Positions 50,403-61,700 of a DNA stretch of 64,000 bases are shown one piece after another. Within the stretch, counting starts at the first letter, position 1; each line of letters begins with the position of its first letter. Origin of the DNA: Balanoglossus misakiensis. Taxonomy: Eukaryota > Hemichordata. The DNA lies in assembly GCA_040954595.2 (NCBI GenBank), contig CM082586.2, positions 4,402,001-4,466,000 of the forward strand. Reading direction: 5' to 3'. Made by a program: the position numbers and the translations under genes. Below the pieces are notes generated by a model. The model did no database searches, was not told the DNA's origin, and was given only the letters and a program-made list of their open reading frames with translations.

Positions 50403-52430
50403 CGCCCCGCGATAGTGCATATGCATTTATTCAACACTGGCTAGAACATTCGAATTATAACGCAGTTCCCATCTTGTCAAAACCCAATGATTGTTTTTTT
50501 AACACAGTTAAGAGATAAGAGCGTTTCAGTTGCCTTTGTGTGGGCGTTTCTATTCGCCGTATGTATAGTGAATAACAAGAATTTTTAAGTGAAATATATA
50601 CGGTATGTATTTACATAATTCATTTTATTTCCCAGTATACTCGAGTGTTTTCAAAGAGATAACAATTGAAATATATCATGAACAATTCATAAATACATAA
50701 GCATCATTCACAACGTATTCAAGTATGCTATTAAAAATACATGTATATTCAAAGCCTTTAACTGTACATCCTTTTGGGATTTTTTTCTCCTCAATGCAGT
50801 ATAAAAATCTTCTATCAATACTTTAATATCTAAGATGCTTAGCAGGCAAACGTTGCCTCGGCTCAGAACAAACGGTCTGGGAGAAATAATCTTTAAAAAT
50901 ACATTCGAATCACGAATCATGCGTAGAAGTAGCTATACAAGACGGGGTGTTTTGTACGACTTGTAAGAGTACCGGACAAGTATTCGTCTTCACTCGACAT
51001 GAGTATGGACTCACTACCACCGCAAGATAAATAAGTAGAAAACGCAAGCTAGACTGTTTAGGGACTTTTGCAGTAAAACTTTAAAACGCAGAGCATCTCC
51101 AGAATCGTAACAGTGGAGTTATCAGACTACATGTAAAAATTATGAGGCTTATGATTCAGTGTTTTGCATAATTCAAACAGTATCTCAGAATCTCGTTGTT
51201 ATTCATGAGATGGCTGTAACCCGATAGTCCCACTTCAACCATACCAGAGTGCAAATTATTTAATAAAGGAAATTGACGACAAAAGTATTATTTCCTCTGA
51301 CTCTATATATAAATTCTGAATATACAAATGATTTATGGATTGTGGGGGTGGGGAGAAAATTGTTTCCGTTTAAAGGGGAATCTGTGTGTCGTGATGTCTG
51401 GAAATAGGACTGTACCAAACACAATGTGAACAGGGACTGAAGATCAGCTTATCTTGTCACAATCATCGGGATTAGTTTTGCTCGGCCATGGGCCTACATG
51501 TGAACCCAGCAACTATTACATTTGTACTATTAATATCACTTAATATGCAAGATTACCTGTAATACAAATGTATGTTCAATTTTGCTATTATTTTGTTATT
51601 TCACACTTCCTTGTGCTTGGTGGCTGACACATTTTCCACATCTGTTTGATGCATGCGCGGAACTATTTTCTATGAAAAAATGTTACTTCCGGGCCATTCA
51701 AAATCAAACTAACTATATCGGAATACGTCTTCATTTTTTATTCCCTTCAAATATTTATATGATTAATCTCTTGATATCTAAAGTGAGATCCAAACTTTCA
51801 ATGGAGCTTTCCCGTCATGATGAAGCAACATGCCGGGTTTCAATGCTTTTAAGCACTGAGATGCCTCTAGCCCGAATAAAGATTCGACATTACATGTACA
51901 ATAACACTTTAAAATTGCAAGTCACTAATCATATTGTACAAATGCGCGTATGTGTTCCTATATAAATCAGCTACAATGTAAAGCACCGCAGTTGGATTTT
52001 TCTGGCGGTTTCTAACTCACTATTTTCCCACTAAGGCACTAGCAAGGTAGTGAACCTCTCGTACAGTACCGACTAGACATATCTACTGACATTACAAAAA
52101 TACACACTTTGGTTTTTCAAAGTCGATAGTTTTTTTTTTCAACACTATTTTACAAGATTCGTCGCCAATCTGTGAAGATCTTCAAGCGCCAACGGAATTA
52201 CAAGGCAAGTTTGCTGATCTTTTTAACGAATATCCATTTTCACAGTTCTGTAACATTGGTGGAAATGGGCGTTTCTGGGCCGTGTAATACTTCGTAAGCC
52301 TATCCTCTCTACAACAAGTAACCGGCATTTATATATAAATTTTCAAATACTCCCCTTTTCCACGGGATGCTGAAATGTATCTAAATTTGATCAAATTCTA
52401 CAAGTTGTTCGGAATATTGTTTAAAAAAAC

Positions 52431-52505
52431 ATTGCTGGTGTATCCTGCCCAAACAGGGTTGAATAGATGGTACATGTAATTATCACTGTCCAAGACAATG
52501 GTTTT
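52431..52505 (+). repeat. 75-bp dispersed repeat, copy 2
   Basis: Same orientation as copy 1 and about 120 bases upstream of the GPCR start. The sequences outside the 75 bases are unrelated, so this is a short mobile or duplicated unit and not a larger duplication. Confidence 0.85.
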
Positions 52506-52623
52506 TGATTTTGCTGCGCATACTACCTGAAACATCGACGCGTTTATTTTGAGTTTTGAATAATGTTATGAAATTGAAAATAATGTTTACAGGTCCTGAA
52601 TTCAAATTCTTGCAGAATTAACG

Positions 52624-53258
52624 ATGAACAACTCCTCCGAATCAGATGTTGCTACCAGACCACTTGACGAATTACCAGTGTATGTCTACAGCACGGAGAT
52701 GGCGCTAAGCACGACTGGGATAATTGGTAATCTGCTTGTAATTTTAGTGGTCTTCATGACACCGTCGATGAGGACAACGACTAATTTTCTGATCGTGAAT
52801 CTTTCTGCGGCGGATCTGGAGACGTGCGTCGTGCGCGTGCTCATCAGGTGCTTCACGCACGTTTTCCGGGTGGCGGTGCCGTCCGGGGTGGCGGGCGACC
52901 TGTACTGCCGCTTCGTCAACGGCGCCGTCTTCTACTGGGTCGGCATGAGGGAGTCGACGTTCACGCTGATCTTGGTCTCCTTAGAGCGATACCTGGCCAT
53001 CGTCCACCCGCTGCTCTACAATAAGTACTGCACAAACCGCAATGTAGTCACGGCCGTTGCCGTTTCCTGGGTCCTTGCTTTCATCTTCGAATTGAAACTG
53101 ATCCCGTGCAATCCACGTGTCAGACCCGTGTATATCTACCCCAGCAAGTTAGTTTCCAGGTGCATCGGCGTGTTCTATTTCGTCACTTGCTACTTTGCCC
53201 CGATAATTGTAATGACCTGGGCGTATTGCAGAATGTTAAACAGTCTTAGCGCTAACAA
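52624..53258 (+). pseudogene. Rhodopsin-class GPCR, 5' part, interrupted by a transposon
   Basis: Open frame of 211 codons up to the insertion point, in a single exon. Residues 2-5 (NNSS) offer N-glycosylation sites. Class A marks are present: Asn36 in GIIGNLLVIL (helix 1), LSAAD with Asp64 (helix 2), Cys95 before helix 3, ERY at 121-123 in place of DRY, and Cys162 as the likely disulphide partner in extracellular loop 2. Helices 1-5 are complete; the break falls in intracellular loop 3. The frame reads on into the element for 28 codons and stops at 53356-53358, so as assembled the product would lack helices 6 and 7. The ligand is unknown; a peptide-type receptor is likely. Both parts are free of other stops, so the insertion is probably young or polymorphic. 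GC content around 52800-53000 is markedly high. Confidence 0.85.
53256..53258 (+). other. Putative target-site duplication CAA, left copy
   Basis: CAA directly precedes the element's first base (TAGTCC). The same three bases follow its last base at 57693-57695. Collapsing them to one copy joins the GPCR codons in frame. Confidence 0.65.
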
Positions 53259-55208
53259 TAGTCCATGGGCCAGACAGGAATTTGGTATCAGAAAGATGGA
53301 CAAAGCCTCACATGGTTTTTTGGAAAGGCCTATATCTCTAGATTATAAATTGGGGTGATAGCCCTGCCTATCGAGTAGCTTTCTGCATTTTTTCCCTCAA
53401 AAACTAATGTAAGAACCTAAAAATTTCCGACCCAAATTTTGGGGGTAGGGGAACTTTAAATTGCTGTAACTCCAGCAAAACTAAAGCCAGAACAGTCATT
53501 TACCACTCAAATTGTGTGTTTTTTAGAACTCTACCAATATAATATATTTTGGTGGCAATTCGTTTTGAATTGAGGTCAATAGAGGTCAAAAGGTCATGAA
53601 ATTTGGGTCATTCTGAAAATTTGTAGTATGACTATTTCTTGAACGATTTTTTTGAACTTAAGTCTTCAAATGTCATTTACAAGATAAAATACTCTCCCAG
53701 AATCTATTTCAAACCAATAGAAAACCTTATTATTCATTTATGACCAGAAAAACACAAATAAAGAGAAACGACAGAAAGACATCCAATTTTCCACTCAGAT
53801 TTAAGGGTAGGGGAAACTTAAGTTCTTGTAACTCCGGCAAAAATAAACCCAGAACAGTCATCTACCACTCAAATTGTGTGTTTTTTAGAACTCTACCAAT
53901 ATAATATATTTTGGTGGTAATTCGTTTTGAATTAAGGCCAATAGAGGTCAAAAGGTCATGAAATTTGGGTCATTCTGAACATTTGTAGTATGACTATTTC
54001 TTGAACGATTTTTTTGAACTTACGTCTTTAAATGTCATTTAGAAGATAAAATACTCTCCCAGAATCTATTTCAAACCAATAAAAAACCCTATTATTCAAT
54101 TACGATCAGAAAAACACAAATACAGAGATACGGAAGAATGGCACAAGACTTCAGACCCTGTTATTGGGGTAGTAGTTGTAACTCCGGCAAAAATAAAGCC
54201 AGAAAAGTCATCTACCTCTCAAATTGTGTGTTTTTTAGCACTCCAGTGATTGTATATGTATTTGTTGCAATTTTGTTTTGAATTTAGGTCAAAGAGGTCA
54301 AAAGATCACAAGATTTGGGTAATTTCGAAAAATTATGGTACGAACATTTCCCGCATTAATTTTTTAAACCCAAGTCTTCAAATGTCATTTATGAGATAAA
54401 ATACTCTACACGATTTTTTTTCAGACCAATTGAAGACCTTATTATTCAATTACAATCAGAAAAAAAAATTAGTAGAGAAACGGAATAATAACAAACAATT
54501 TCCCACGGATTTCGGGGTAGGTTTGGCCATCTAACAGGTAAGTATACACCCAACTGATCATGCACATATGGTGTTTAGGAGAACGGATGTGCAAATTTGT
54601 GAACCTTTGCATGCTGCTCATGTGCACTGTACTTGTATGATGATTCCTAACAATACTACGAGAAGGGGCCATTAAGGCATTGTAGCTCTGATTGTGTATT
54701 ATTGTTGGATACCATCCTACAGTGTACAGGCACAGCAGATGACAAGCCAAGCAAAGGTTCAAAAATCTGCTTATTTTTTCCCCTCGACACAATATGAGTA
54801 TGATCTATTTATATTCAGGTCCAGTATAATAAATAAAAAATGGCAAACCCATCTTCTATTCCACACAAGAGGGCTCGACGGGATTGTTTTCTCGACTGTC
54901 ATGAATCCGACCATAAAGCAAGCCTCGTCACTCTACAAGATCACGCCTCCTGGATAACTTTGCTGAATACAGCTAACATACAAAAATACAAACCAATTCA
55001 GGACCTCGCCATTGGTTTGGGCGAAGGTGAAATTCCTCAGGTGCAGTACCATCGGAAATGCCGAAGTCTCTTTACGATGAAAAAGGCTCTTGAATCTATC
55101 CTTTCTAAAGAGCAGTCGTCATCAACTGAGGGAACCAATACACTGGAACGTAAAAAAGAGGTCGAGCATACAAGGGTCTCGGTGTGATCACATTTGCCTA
55201 TTTTGCTC
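53259..55208 (+). repeat. Left arm of the inverted-repeat element
   Basis: 1950 bp. Against the right arm it has one 79-bp extra segment (54844-54922), which holds the first codons of the gene remnant, and lacks about 11 bases near the outer end. Otherwise the two arms differ by scattered substitutions only. Confidence 0.85.
53466..54500 (+). repeat. Three subterminal tandem units of about 355 bp, left arm
   Basis: The units begin GTAACTCC at 53466, 53828 and 54178 (periods 362 and 350). They share blocks such as TCAAATTGTGTGTTTTTTAG, GGTCAAAAGGTCATGAAATT and GATAAAATACTCTCCCAGAA. Units 1 and 2 are closer to each other than to unit 3. The right arm holds their mirror images at about 56450-57480. 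Confidence 0.85.
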
Positions 55209-55498
55209 AAGCAGGTTCAAGTCATATGGAGGTTGATGAAAGTCAACATGATCAAGATACTAGTTATGAGGATGTCCTGCAAATTGCTCAAGAAGAGTTA
55301 TTTTCTTTTATCAGAAATGATTTGTTCACAAACCCTGAGGTAGTTCCCCTGACTGATCTATCAAACAAGTTAGTTACCAAAATTGGTGTTAAACAGGTTA
55401 ACAATTCCACCAACAAAACTTGCAGCATACGCTAAATACGGAATTCAAAGGGACAATGATGTAAATGGTAGGGTGCTTGTATATCCGTCTCACTAGAT
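54841..55498 (+). pseudogene. Left-arm remnant of a multicopy Cys/His-motif protein gene
   Basis: Coding-like from about 54840. It has DCFLDCHESD, a conserved block DHASWITLLNTANIQKYKPI, then YHRKCRSLFTMKKALESI. After an A-run near 55150 the frame shifts by one: the original frame stops at 55185-55187 and the next frame reads CDHICLFC. That is cut off at the end of the arm (55208) and followed in the centre by MEVDESQHDQDTSYEDVLQ and LSNKLVTKIGVK. From memory, this resembles uncharacterised repetitive proteins common in cnidarian and other invertebrate genomes, with paired C-x2-C / H-x2-C (possibly zinc-binding) modules. The module that should lie between CLFC and the later part is deleted here but present in the right half. 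Frameshifts and stops show it is dead. Confidence 0.6.
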
Positions 55499-55808
55499 AT
55501 AGGTACTGTTGACCTGAAGTACAATGCTGAAAAGAACTTCTTGCAGCAGAAAAACAATCACATGAAAGTATCATCACCACATCTGCTCTAATCCTGCTTA
55601 CGCTGCTTGAATATCAGGCCTTGTATAGTCCCTATAACACTTTCTATGATAGTGACCCTCAGCAGCAACCAACTCACGACTGAGAAGTGCACGAATTTTA
55701 CTGTCGTTTTTTCTTGTTGCTGCCTCCCTTAATGTGTTGTCCGCACGCAATTGCTGACAACGAACTAAATGAGCTCTTGTCCTACTTCCCTTCATGTACT
55801 TGGTGGTG
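55209..55808. other. Central non-paired part of the element
   Basis: 600 bp. The left half continues the plus-strand gene remnant to about 55498. The right half (from about 55600) carries, on the minus strand, the part of the same gene family that the left arm lost. So the two halves hold different, non-overlapping internal deletions of one kind of gene. Confidence 0.6.
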
Positions 55809-56105
55809 GAGCAAAATAGGCAAATGTGATCACACCGAGACCCTTGTATGCTCGACCTCTTTTTTACGTTCCAGTGTATTGGTTCCCTCAGTTGATGATG
55901 ACTGCTCTTTAGAAAGGATAGATTCAAGAGCCTTTTTCATCGTAAAGAGACTTCGGCATTTCCGATGGTACTGCACCTGAGGAATTTCACCTTCGCCCAA
56001 ACCAATGGCGAGGTCCTGAATTGGTTTGTATTTTTGTATGTTAGCTGTATTCAGCAAAGTTATCCAGGAGGCGTGATCTTGTAGAGTGACGAGGCCATTT
56101 TTTTT
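55598..56105 (-). pseudogene. Right-arm remnant of the same gene, opposite strand
   Basis: Read on the minus strand from about 56105. It repeats the left-arm block (LLNTANIQKYKPIQDLAIGL, YHRKCRSLFTMKKALES), has the same A-run frameshift, then continues CDHICLFCSTTKYMKGSRTR, RELVAAEGHYHRKCYRDYTR and ends near a stop at 55598. It lacks the 79-bp segment with the first module's C-x3-C. Compared with the left remnant it keeps the second C-x2-C / H-x2-C module but not the acidic MEVDE part. Not functional as it stands. Confidence 0.6.
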
Positions 56106-57692
56106 ATTTATTATACTGGACCTGAATATAAATAGATCATGCTCATATTGTGTTGAGGAAAAAAAACAAGCAGATTTTTGAACCTATGCTTGGCCTGTCA
56201 TCTGCTGTGCCTGTACACTGAAGGATGGTATCCAACAATAATACACAATCAGAGCTACAATGCTATAATGGCCCCTTCTCGTAGTATTGTTAGGAATCAT
56301 CATACAAGTACAGTGCACATGAGCAGCATGCAAAGGTTCACAAATTTGCACATCCATTCTCCTAAACACCATATGTGCATGATCAATTGGGTGTATACTT
56401 ACCTGTTAGATGGCCAAACCTACCCCCAAATCCGTGGGAAATTGTTTGTTATTATCCCGTTTCTCTACTAATTTTTTTTTCTGATTGTAATTGAATAATA
56501 AGGTTTTCAATTGGTCTGAAAAAAAATCGTGTAGAGTATTTTATCTCATAAATGACATTTGAAGACTTGGGTTTAAAAAATTAATGCGGGAAATGTTCGT
56601 ACCATAATTTTTCGAAATTACCCAAATCTTGTGATCTTTTGACCTCTTTGACCTAAATTCAAAACAAAATTGCAACAAATACATATACAATCGCTAGAGT
56701 GCTAAAAAACACACAATTTGAGAGGTAGATGACTTTTCTGGCTTTATTTTTGCCGGAGTTACAACTACTACCCCAATAACAGGGTCTGAAGTCTTGTGCC
56801 ATTCTTCCGTATCTCTGTATTTGTGTTTTTCTGATCGTAATTGAATAATAGGGTTTTTTATTGGTTTGAAATAGATTCTGGGAGAGTATTTTATCTTCTA
56901 AATGACATTTAAAGACTTAAGTTCAAAAAAAATCGTTCAAGAAATAGTCATACTACAAATGTTCAGAATGACCCAAATTTCATGACCTTTTGACCTCTAT
57001 TGGCCTTAATTCAAAACGAATTACCACCAACATATATTATATTGGTAGAGTTCTAAAAAACACACAATTTGAGTGGTAGATGACTGTTCTGGGTTTATTT
57101 TTGCCGGAGTTACAAGAACTTAAGTTTCCCCTACCCTTAAATCTGAGTGGAAAATTGGATGTCTTTCTGTCGTTTCTCTTTATTTGTGTTTTTCTGGTCA
57201 TAAATGAATAATAAGGTTTTCTATTGGTTTGAAATAGATTCTGGGAGAGTATTTTATCTTGTAAATGACATTTAAAGACTTAAGTTCAAAAAAATCGTTC
57301 AAGAAATAGTCATACTACAAATGTTCAGAATGACCCGAATTTCATGACCTTTTGACCTCTATTGACCTCAATTCAAAACGAATTACCACCAAAATATATT
57401 ATTTTGGTAGAGTTCTAAAAAACACACAATTTGAGTGGTAAATGACTGTTCTGGCTTTAGTTTTGCTGGAGTTACAGCAATTTAAAGTTCCCCTACCCCC
57501 AAAATTTGGGTCGGAAATTTTTAGGTTCTTACATTAGTTTTTGAGGGAAAAAATGCAGAAAGCTACTCGATAGGCAGGGCTATCACCCCAATTTATAATC
57601 TAGAGATATAGGCCTTTCCAAAAATCTATGTGAGGCTTTGTCCATCTTTCTGATACCAATTTATGAAAAATCGGGTCCTGGCCCATGGACTA
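55809..57692 (-). repeat. Right arm of the inverted-repeat element
   Basis: 1884 bp, the inverted counterpart of 53259-55208. It includes the mirrored three-unit tandem array, about 56450-57480. The outermost 15 bases match the left end exactly. Confidence 0.85.
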
Positions 57693-57695
57693 CAA
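57693..57695 (+). other. Putative target-site duplication CAA, right copy
   Basis: Directly follows the last base of the element (GGACTA). It matches the left copy at 53256-53258. Confidence 0.65.
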
Positions 57696-58062
57696 GGTGG
57701 GCATTGGCGGCGGGGTTGGCGGAAATGACGTCATGGGTGCGGAACTGCTGACAGCAAAGAAACGACTGATCAAATTGCTGCTGATAGTATTCTTGGCCTA
57801 CTTCATTTGTTGGACACCGGCGATGACTTTCCAGTTATATCTCAATCTCGGGGGGTCCGGAAAAGTGTTTACCAGTTACCGGATGAACTTTGTTCTCATG
57901 TCGTTCGCCAACTCCGTCATCAACCCGTTCATTTATGCGTTCAAGTACAGGCAATTCCGCACGGCTTTCTTGAAGAAGTTCTGCCCACACCTGCAGCGCC
58001 CAAAAAACGAAGTCGGCCCAGGTAATACAAGTTCACTGAACACCATTCGTGTCACTAATTAG
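57696..58062 (+). pseudogene. Rhodopsin-class GPCR, 3' part, downstream of the transposon
   Basis: It continues the receptor in the same frame once one CAA copy is counted: 122 codons to the TAG at 58060-58062, giving an uninterrupted receptor of about 333 residues. It starts in intracellular loop 3 with a Gly-rich stretch (VGIGGGVGGNDVMG), then AKKRLIKLLLIVFLAYFICW with the CWTP of helix 6, and NSVINPFIYAFKYRQF with the NPxIY of helix 7. A Cys and basic residues follow as a likely palmitoylated helix 8. On this allele it has no start of its own at the right place; an in-frame ATG at 57685 is inside the element. The polyadenylation signal is at 58076-58081. Confidence 0.85.
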
Positions 58063-58737
58063 AACTTGAACAACAAATAAACTTGACAAGTCCAACAGGA
58101 TTGAATCTCATTATTTATTCCAACGAGAACTAGCATGAACACGGAAACATATAATTTAATATTTAATGTACCGAGCTATCAATATAAATAATATTTATAT
58201 AATTTAATTCATAATTAGTTCATTTTAATATTGTGGAATTTCAATTTACATGTCGACTTATAACTTTGACAACATATCTGTTTAGATCATAAGCTCCTTG
58301 TAGCATTTCTATTTTATATTACTCATAGTGGTCCAGTATGTTATGTATACTTCTTATCTCATCCTGAAATTTAAATCTTATGCTTAATTAGTTAAGAACA
58401 TTATAAAAGGTATAATAATTTTAATTGGATACCAGATAAGAATGTTTAGAAAATTAAGAATTTCACCACAGATTCTGACTCGTGGTTATTATTATTTTCG
58501 ACACTGTCGTTTTTTGCATTGTTTCTCTTTGATTTTATGTTAATAAACTGTCAAAAAATTACAAGAAACATGTATTAGACAGTTCTTTTTTTCGCGTCAA
58601 ACGAATAGGGCATATAAGCATAATAAAGCTTTTGACATGTGATGTCAATCAGTGGGTGGAGCTCAAATTCAAGTATATGTGCACAGCTTGGGCAAAAACT
58701 TCCGAATGACGTCAGAGGTATCCAGGAGGTCAGAGTT
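58063..58737. other. Convergent intergenic region between the GPCR and SLC18B1-like B
   Basis: Very AT-rich. AATAAA at 58076-58081 serves the GPCR. Nothing else is recognised. Confidence 0.5.
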
Positions 58738-61700
58738 TCAAGGGTTCGAATTCTGCACTGAGTCGTATGATTCAAACGAACGCTTAATGCTGCCTTCGAC
58801 GTCGTCTGCTTCATCACTTTTTCGCACACCTTTAAAACATCTGTAATAGACGACGTATATGGCGTACAGAACGCAGGTTCCAGTTATTATCCAGGCAATG
58901 ATAGTGCTACTTAAGGGGAACCCGTACTCGTCCATCAACGTTGCGCCAATAATTGGCCCGATAAACAGTCTGCAACAATTTTATGAAAAATAGAAAAAAC
59001 AAACAGGAATAATTCAATGCTATTGTATACATCCTTATCAATTACTATAGCCGATGTGTTGTACATGATTTACCGTTCTTACTCACCTCGTCAACGATTG
59101 CAATACCAATATGTTTATACATTTTGTATCTATACTGTTGAATCAAGACACATCACTTACCCGAAGTTATCTGCAAAGTAATACAGGCCTGATACGAGAC
59201 CATACAACTTCACATTATCTTCGTAGCCATTCTCTCTGAAAGATTGATAGATATTGGACATTTATTTTATGGCGACACCCGTTTTGACATTGGTAATGTA
59301 CTGACAGTATTGTTCCGTCAATATTAGTGTTCGTTTCCACATTTCGACACAGTATAGACCCCTGACAAATTATCATTTTCCACCAAAGCTATGTTTCTAT
59401 CGATGAGTTCACTTTCATACTTATATACGAATTTTTCATCCGGGTATTTTCCATAATATGGAAAGTATCATTTATAATATTGTATGCGTCACTTACATCG
59501 CTACATTCACCATTTCCGGTATTATGGTAATGATGGCACCAACGCCGACTCCCATGATGCTTAGGCCAACAGCTATGATAGAAATTGTCCTGTTGGAGTG
59601 ATAAGCGTATAGGAGAGGTTTGTCTTATCCGCCATCTTGGAAACAAGGTGCATTGTGGGATAGAACTGGAGGGGGTATTGCAAGTACCCATCCAGTTCTA
59701 TCCCACAACGCACCTTGTTTCCAAGATGTCGGTTAAGACAACCCCCCCCCTATACTCAGTGATTACCCCCCAAAAAATAAAACATGAATACACAGATACA
59801 GTTGGTACTAATTTATTCACCATAAAAGGGCCTTGCAATGTAAAGATAATACCCAGTGTGTTTGACGGAATCGACGATATCTTACCGTGTTAGATGCAAG
59901 AAAGGTGCAGGGCCTACCAGGAAGTAGCCAATTGCTCCTATGGCCAGACCAATTAAATTGAGTTCCTTTAATATATGCTGGAACGAGGAAAAGACAGATT
60001 ATATACCAACACAGCCACAGGGCGATAAAAGATGAAAACGGTATTTCCAGTAGCGCTTCGAGCGAGTGTAGAAGACCACCTTGTCATCTCATTTAATCAT
60101 CAGTATTCGGGACTAGAGAAACGCCTCTTTTCGAAAGCTGACAAGTCTAGTTAACGTGCGTTACGATCTATGACAGATATACGTACCCATCTGTCGCCGA
60201 TTAGACCCCAAAGTGGCGACGAGACTCCGAAGCCTACACCGACCAGAAAGAACAAGAACGCCGCGGCTGCCGCCGCTTCTACATCGAACTGAAATCGGAC
60301 AAGACTCGGTTAGACTGTCACATGGCCTCCTTATCAAGAAATATGACAATCGAAAATCAAATTAATGATGACAGGACTGAGAAAAACATACGGTACGTCA
60401 GAAACGTATATTACCGCAGTGAGGGCTAGGGACAGCGTTGAATCAAGATAAGTGATCTCAATGGAGTTGACGACCTTGACAAGCATTCCCAACACTATCC
60501 CGGCAATCAGTAGTAAGGGACCGATCTTTTCGCTTCTGTGCGAGCTGGCACATGTATCTGTCAAGGCAAGGGCAGACAAACGAAGTAGGTAAATAGAAGC
60601 ATGTATAGGAAAAGAAACATGTTCCCTCTGGTCTGTTCACATTACACGCCCAATGATCTGGGTACATTATTCTCGACATCCAATGGTAATATTGATATCC
60701 AACATTATCAATGCAACACCCACACTGTCAATCATTACCCATAAAGTCAGAAACTTTAAGTCACCTCAACGGTTACCTGTCCAATTAAATCACTTTTACC
60801 TTTGTACTCTGGGAAAAGGTAGATGCATAGCGGTAATATGAGTAGAAGGACGCCGCCTAACGCCAAGAAAGGGAGGAAATATCCTTTTGCCTGCAATTGA
60901 TAGAAACAGAAAAAGTCACAAATGAACATAAGTTTGCACCGTAAGCTGTTTCTATACATTTTTAATATTCAAAAAGTCAATGAGAATCGTTTTGCAGGAA
61001 ATCAAAGATGGCGCTTACGGCATATAGCAGGCCCCCTAGCGTTGGGCCGGTGATGATCCCCAGGCCAGATGCTATCTGTAGGACTCCCTATGCAACGAAA
61101 GAAAAATAAAGCATCGGATAAGCATATTGTAAAATAATCAATAATAAATACTCTGGGGCGATAAAAACGAACATATATAGTACAGGTTCGTTTTAGTGCA
61201 TGCACGACAATATGTTAACTGTTGCGAATCATGAATACGGTAAAGCGGGCGCATGTGGTAGCATTTTACCAGGAGACTTGCGGTGTGGTGTGGTGTGGTG
61301 TCTTGCACGCACTTACTATGAAAAACGCCACATTAGTGCGATAGATCTGGAACACTATAACTATGGATGCCGTGTTACATGCTTGGACACCGAACGCTTG
61401 TATGGTGCGAATGACAAAACTCATTACTACGAAGTAGGCTGCGTTCTCTATGGCATCAAGACATCTATAGAAGGAAGCACACGCACAACTATTAGAATTA
61501 AAGCACTGTGTCGCAAAATGTGACGTCAGCAGTTGTCGTACGCCCATGTCCCGTTTGTGGTGCAAAGGTCGACGAGTATGACACGGGTTGTTGATTTGCA
61601 TGATATAATGCCTATTAATTTTAATACGAATAAATGATACGGGTTATTAAATAGCATGACAATCTACAGAGTTGCCTATACTGCATGCGTATTGATACCA

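Larger units (their letters stand above)
50034..52623. other. Intergenic region between the NRF-type gene and the GPCR
   Basis: 2.6 kb of AT-rich DNA with a polyadenylation signal at 50076-50081 near its start. It contains two copies of a 75-bp dispersed repeat (separate entries). The open frames here, such as 51582-51965 (+), are not supported. Confidence 0.5.
53259..57692. mobile_element. 4.4-kb foldback-like inverted-repeat element inserted in the GPCR exon
   Basis: The element is 4434 bp: left arm 53259-55208, central part 55209-55808, right arm 55809-57692. The arms are inverted copies over almost their full length. The ends are TAGTCCATGGGCCAG and its exact complement; the next 7 (left) versus about 18 (right) bases differ, and then pairing resumes at TTGGTATCAGAAAGATGG. 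Each arm carries three tandem units of about 355 bp near its end and, inward, a remnant of a repetitive protein-coding gene pointing to the centre. Long inverted repeats with internal direct repeats recall Foldback/Galileo-type elements. The 3-bp CAA duplication does not fit those families (7-9 bp) and would suit a CACTA/EnSpm- or Harbinger-like mechanism. No transposase was recognised. Confidence 0.85.

Noticed and set aside
52824-53024. Arg-rich frame within the GPCR
   Set aside because: It is a shifted reading of the GC-rich helix 2-3 region of the receptor.
53259-57692. The inverted-repeat element as an assembly artefact
   Set aside because: A false inverted join would not give different deletions in the two arms, a 600-bp unique centre, and a 3-bp flank duplication that restores the receptor frame. 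It cannot be fully excluded without long reads.
53259-57692. The element as a spliced intron of the GPCR
   Set aside because: The boundaries are TAG...CTA with no GT/AG at the junction; the in-frame join coincides with the CAA duplication instead.
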